Shown here: piece by piece, positions 60,101-64,000 of the stretch
How the letters are laid out: each line of letters opens with the position of its first letter
Numbering within the stretch: the stretch's first letter is position 1
Assembly: GCA_944990035.1 (NCBI GenBank)
Contig: CALYLX010000069.1
Location: 372,001-436,000 of the forward strand
Reading direction: 5' to 3'
DNA length: 64,000 bases
Source: Clitopilus passeckerianus
Lineage: Eukaryota; Basidiomycota; Agaricomycetes; Agaricales; Entolomataceae
Translations under genes and position numbers: made by a program
The notes under the pieces: generated by a model
The model's input: the letters and a program-made list of their open reading frames with translations, nothing else
Databases searched by the model: none
What the model was told of the DNA's origin: nothing

Positions 60101-62036
60101 TGTGCCGGGCTGTATCACGTTCGTTAGAAAGAGGGTCAAATTGTTGAATGCGAAGAAGTACGTACGGGAACATCCCAGGCGTCCTCACGGCAGCAGGCAA
60201 CATATGCACCGCACTCCCGTCGTCCCATTCCCAGCCCAAGACGACTTCTTCGCCCTCGTTGAGGTCCTTCGTTGCAAAAACGCCGAAAGAGAGAGTTGTT
60301 TCGTCTCCACTTTCGCTAGCCCCAGATTCCTCCTCCGCAGCCCACCTCACACCCTTCCCATTACTTCCTCTCTCTTCGTTTCGCCCATCCACTTTACGTT
60401 TCGCACTGCTGCTCTGGTTCTCCTTCCCGCTGACTTTCCGCTTCTTGGTCGGCTTTCCACTTTTCGGTTTCTTCTTTGGACAAACCATGGGCCGTATAAC
60501 GGCGTTCGGGCGGCATCCATTTCTTATCCACCTGCCTTCATTTCCCACTGTCCGGGTGTCCAAGGCAACGTCGAGAGGTGGGCCGATTAGGTGCACGAAG
60601 GGCTTTGGCACACCCATGTGTGCATAGCCGTTGAGAGGGTTAGATAGGTAGGCTGATGAGGGTGTGATGAGGGAAGGATAGGGGAATAGGTAGCTGGATG
60701 AAGGCGTAGGCTGTGTCGTGTGCAGGGTGAACGAAGGAGGTCGTATACTTTCGGCCGAGTCCTGACCGTTGACGGGTAGTTCTTGTAGTGTGATCTTAGA
60801 AGAGCTGGCGAATGGTTGTGTCGGGGACGATTGAGAGCCATTGTGACTGTTGGGAGACTTGGGATGGGGCTCTGGTGGTACCCATGGTTCTAGCGCCGAG
60901 ATCTCACGCCAGTTCTGGGCATGTGTCCGCAGCTTCTTGACTGTTGAGGAGTGTGGTACGACGTCCTCTGTGATCGGCGTATATCCCACCTGCCACGGTG
61001 GTTGGCCCTGGTCATCATGACTAGAATGTCGATTTGGGTGGGCAGAAGATGGTGTGCCAGAGTCATCAACGACGACCTCGATATCGTCGTTCTCCCCATT
61101 GGGCACAGCATGGTACTGGTTGGGATTGGGTGTCGGATGAGACGACGAGGAAGAGGTGGCAAGCATGGAAGCTCTTCTCTTCCGTTTGTTCGAGATGCTG
61201 GCACCCTCGTTCGCTGCGCTTGAGCTAGCTTTCCGCTTCCTGTCAACGCCTGGACTACCAGTCCGGCGCTTGCCTCCATGGTGGTGTCGGTCCTTCTCCC
61301 TCGATTCCCTTTCCTTCTGAGCTAGCAGCTGCTGGGCCTCTATCAATTTCTTCTTCTGAATCTTCACTGCATTCTCCCTCAACTCAGCGTCCGACACCGG
61401 CCCCGGCGCACATACCCAACAGCTCCAATTTTCCGGCACTGTATCCTTTGATATTCCAAAGCAAGCAGCGTGGCACCAACGTGAGCAGTCGTCGCATGCA
61501 ATTGACAGCCCGTCATCATGTTGAAAGCCACAAACGCACCGTATTGCGTCTGTGGATGAGTCGTCCATGTCGATGACTGGTGTTGGTGTTGGAGGCGGTT
61601 CTGGGTCTTTGTAGGGTAGTTGTATTTGTTCAAAATGGGGGGATTGGTGTTCGTATAAAGGAATTGTTGTTTGTAGAGGCTCCTTTGGGGTGTACTGGAC
61701 GACGACCTTTGATGTTGCCCGCCTCTTTTGTGAGTGACTGATACCGCCATTGGTGGCGGACTGGTTGGTTGATGTCAACGTTCGTTTGTCTGCTTTATGG
61801 GCAGGCTTCTCGTGTGTTTCCTGGTAGATTTCTGAGCCAGGCAGGCCTGTGAGCGTCCGATTGTGGTGTTGTTGGCCTTGGGCACTGCCAGGATACTTGC
61901 TTCGTTTGGACGTCTGGTTAGTAGAGACGGTTGGTGTTGGTGGTTGGTTCGTCGCCTCTATGGACATTGGTGAAGGCAGCAAGTTGCCGGATAGATTGAG
62001 AAGGCCCATGACCGCCTCTGTGGCATCGTCGTTCAT
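57101..62036 (-). CDS. SET3: Set3-type PHD finger and SET domain chromatin protein
   Basis: The model is complement(57101..59097, 59151..59231, 59283..60109, 60166..62036), 1591 aa, all junctions GT-AG and in phase. At about residues 160-210 is a C4HC3 PHD finger (CVCGFQHDDGLSIACDDCSR, then WCHAACFGI and WSCWVC), the form that reads methylated histone H3 tails. After a basic linker (KRKASSSAANEG, SNKRKRRAS) comes a SET domain: YLSNPLNGYAHMGVPK, a stretch with VGNEGRWIRNGCRPNA, a lysine-rich insertion, FGVFATKDLNEGEEVVLGWEW, and a cysteine cluster CACGRNTKDC. The usual catalytic NHS/xxY signature of active SET enzymes is replaced by NGCRPNA and no clear catalytic Tyr is seen. This fits Set3/MLL5, considered enzymatically inactive subunits of a histone deacetylase complex. 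The C-terminal 700 residues are disordered with an R/D-repeat tail (DRDRDRERDLDRDRDRDR). Confidence 0.88.
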
Positions 62037-62552
62037 TGCTGGCGACGACGGCGACGACGAGGAGGGTCCTTTTTGCGTCCTTCACACAATTGACTCTCTC
62101 CCAAGGCGGATGGGTAAACATCGCCAAACAAATTCACTCGCCCTTACCACCATCATCATCGACCATCAGCAAACTGGGGTATGAAAACAGGGTCTGGTCG
62201 ACGGGGAAGATACAGAAATGGGGACAGGAAGGCTTGAAGACTGTACTGCTGTCAAGTCTTTTGCGGGTGTAGTGGCGCACGTACAGCGAATTTTGGCCAT
62301 GAAAACTAGAATTTGGACTTGATACTCTACGACTCAGGCGCTCCAGTTGTAATGAAATGAAGCTGGGCATGGCAAGAATCGAACTTGACGCCTCCTGGAT
62401 ATACTCAAATGCCTCGCGGTGGGTGTGAGGCCACCCCTTGGGTTCTATTTGTACTTGATGCCTACAGCCTCAGATAATAACCAAATCTCGGCACAAACAT
62501 TACTGTTCTCCCTACTTGTGGACTGTACTTTACTTTGCTTCCTACTTCAATC
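62037..62552. other. Divergent promoter region
   Basis: 516 bases separating the minus-strand Set3 gene and the plus-strand secreted-protein gene; it must carry both promoters. No other feature is seen. Confidence 0.5.
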
Positions 62553-63540
62553 ATGAGACTACACTCGTTTCTCTCCCTCTTTCTTTTTGCTTCCTCTGTA
62601 CACGGCGTAACTCTTGGTTTTTCCAAGAAACCTCGCACCGTGTTCAAGAAGAACATCCTCTCCGCTCATAAACCTGGCCTTCCACAGAATCGTACAATCA
62701 TCACAAGGACAAGGGCGCCGCCACCATCTCGCCCTTACCTTAAGGCGAAGAAAAGGTCTTTCGTGATTGCTGCCCGGTCCTTGCAGCGATCTCGCCCAGG
62801 AACGTCAACGAGGAAACTCCCAACGCCGACCAAGCGTGATCTTGATACCCGCCCAACACCTCAACCCACCGGACCCTCATCCGACTCGACCACTGTTCGT
62901 GTTTTGGGTGAAAATGAGTTCGCCCTCATCGTTCCGAGTAAATATGGCCGTAAGTGTACTACAGGCTTATACAGGCTCATCACTGATTGCTTTGTTGTAT
63001 TATAGAAAAAGTTTCGGATGCCGAAGCAGATGGCATTTCACAATGCTACTCCAGCTCGGGTTCTGGGAATTGCATGCCTTTGCCCGACGGATTCATCACG
63101 GCTGCCAAGTATAGTTCTTCAAATGACGGGACTTGGGTTCAGGTCGGTTTACGTTTCTCGCTCTCTTCTCAGATCGTACTGAATTAACATCATGTCTGCG
63201 ACAGGTTACGGGGTGTATCAACCCGGAAGCATTCCCTGGCATGTCGCCCTCGGATGAAGGAGGTCAATTTGACGTTCGGTATCCCAATGGTGCCCAGTGC
63301 AGTTTCGGTGGATATGGAGCTAGTTTCATCGAATTGTGAGTCTCGTCACTCCTCAAAGTTATGGGAAATTTACTCATGGATGGTTATAGACTAGAACCCG
63401 GCACGCGAAGGTTCTGTATCAGATGTTGCGCTGAGGAGGGCGACCAGGTTAACTGTAACTCGCATCTGGATCGACAAGGGTGCTTGAACGCCATTCCTGG
63501 GACATATGATTTCCCGGAGAAAGGAATCAGTTGTGGCTAA
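62553..63540 (+). CDS. Secreted cysteine-rich protein with basic pro-region
   Basis: Exons 62553-62949, 63006-63142, 63205-63335 and 63390-63540 join in phase to 271 aa. The signal peptide is MRLHSFLSLFLFASSVHG. A basic region of about 100 residues follows, with several dibasic sites (AKKRSF, TKRDLD), and then a compact domain with ten cysteines: SQCYSSSGSGNC, TGCINPEAFPG, QCSFGGYG, RRFCIRCCAE, VNCNSH, RQGC and ISCG. The dibasic sites are typical for Kex2 cleavage, so the Cys-rich domain may be released as the mature form. The even number of cysteines fits five disulfides. I do not recognise the fold; a small secreted effector-like or wall-associated role is possible but unproven. Confidence 0.82.
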
Positions 63541-63678
63541 AGCGGGCTTCGATCATATGCTATCATCATCATCAAGTAATTTTGGGTTAATTTGGCTAGG
63601 CATTTGTATTTCTATGGTTTTTCTTTCATTGGCTAGGTCTATTCACCATTGCTATCTATCCCTGTACCACTTTGAACA
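63541..63678. other. Short convergent spacer
   Basis: The secreted-protein gene and the GTPase gene end towards each other here, 138 bases apart. Confidence 0.5.
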
Positions 63679-64000
63679 TTATGCAATGACACATCCATTC
63701 TGCGATCTTCTTCGCTTGCGCGAGGTGGTGAGGCCAGCTCTGGCTACTTCCTCCAAGAGGGCTTGGACTCCTTCGCCTGTCCTTGCTGAGCATTCTCTGT
63801 ATGTATATGCTCCTATGAGGTTCGCGGCCAAAACACCCTTGGGAAGAATCTCGTGAGATAGCTAGAAGAATGGCAGCTAGTTATAAAATACCTGGTCCAT
63901 TGAGTTGAGATAAATTCGGTGCTCATCCAGGTCAGACTTGCATCCCACCACTATGAGGGGCGTTTTCGGGCAATACGGCTTAAGCTCCTCCGCCCACTGA
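63679..64000 (-). CDS. Rho-family small GTPase, C-terminal part (runs off right edge)
   Basis: The two visible exons are complement(63679..63861) and complement(63892..>64000), with a 30-base intron between them. The reading begins WAEELKPYCPKTPLIVVGCK, with GCKSDLD matching the G4 guanine-specificity box ([NT]KxD). After the insert region comes LIGAYTYRECSARTGEGV, whose ECSA is the G5 box of Rho proteins. The end is a polybasic stretch RKRRR and the CAAX box CVIA, so the protein should be prenylated and attached to the plasma membrane. Rho GTPases steer actin, polarity and wall synthesis. The G1-G3 boxes and the start lie beyond base 64000, so the subgroup (Rho1-Rho4, Cdc42) cannot be fixed. 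The intron is unusually short (30 bases) but both flanks agree with the family. Confidence 0.85.

Noticed and set aside
1..64000. CRISPR arrays, bacterial operons, insertion sequences or a complete transposon
   Set aside because: Direct reading showed no regularly spaced repeats, no transposase or reverse transcriptase motifs and no long terminal repeats. Spliced genes exclude a prokaryote. Small or degenerate elements could still be missed by eye.

Overview
The window is nuclear DNA from a filamentous basidiomycete, most likely an agaricomycete (mushroom-forming) fungus. Evidence: almost every gene is split by many short (about 45-65 base) GT-AG introns. The gene content is also typical: O-methylsterigmatocystin-oxidoreductase-like P450s with a proline-rich hinge, tandem secreted GH12 endoglucanases, a Set3-type PHD/SET protein and long serine/proline-rich disordered proteins. 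I cannot name the species. All gene models were spliced by eye and checked for reading phase; there is no transcript or database support.

Layout. 1-4750: two P450 genes on the minus strand; the first runs off the left edge and carries a one-base frameshift. 5668-8910: a large disordered protein with one N-terminal membrane anchor. 9891-14620: two more P450 genes on the plus strand. 14743-15898: a seven-repeat PLL/DUF346-type beta-propeller lectin. 17484-18383: first copy (A) of a four-member CCHC finger family. 20245-23464: two tandem GH12 endoglucanases. 25250-27382: an intronless glycosylated membrane protein. 28226-29746: another membrane protein. 31783-40193: finger family copies B, C and D, with a tRNA-Ala(AGC) between B and C. 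44672-48156: a long serine-rich protein. 51970-54389: a C2H2-type finger protein. 57101-62036: a Set3 orthologue. 62553-63540: a secreted cysteine-rich protein. 63679-64000: the C-terminal part of a Rho-type GTPase with a CAAX box.

How the parts fit. The left 15 kb looks like a local P450 expansion around one membrane-protein gene, with the pairs pointing outward. The GH12 pair suggests growth on plant cell-wall material. The right end (about 44-64 kb) looks like ordinary conserved nuclear genes: chromatin, transcription and signalling.

The most interesting element is the finger family: four genes spread over 23 kb. They share a C-x2-C-x19(26)-H-x3-C finger, a phase-0 intron directly after the finger, a short first exon ending in phase 2, and a CACGTG box about 190-245 bases upstream of each start codon. 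Copies C and D also share duplicated upstream DNA.
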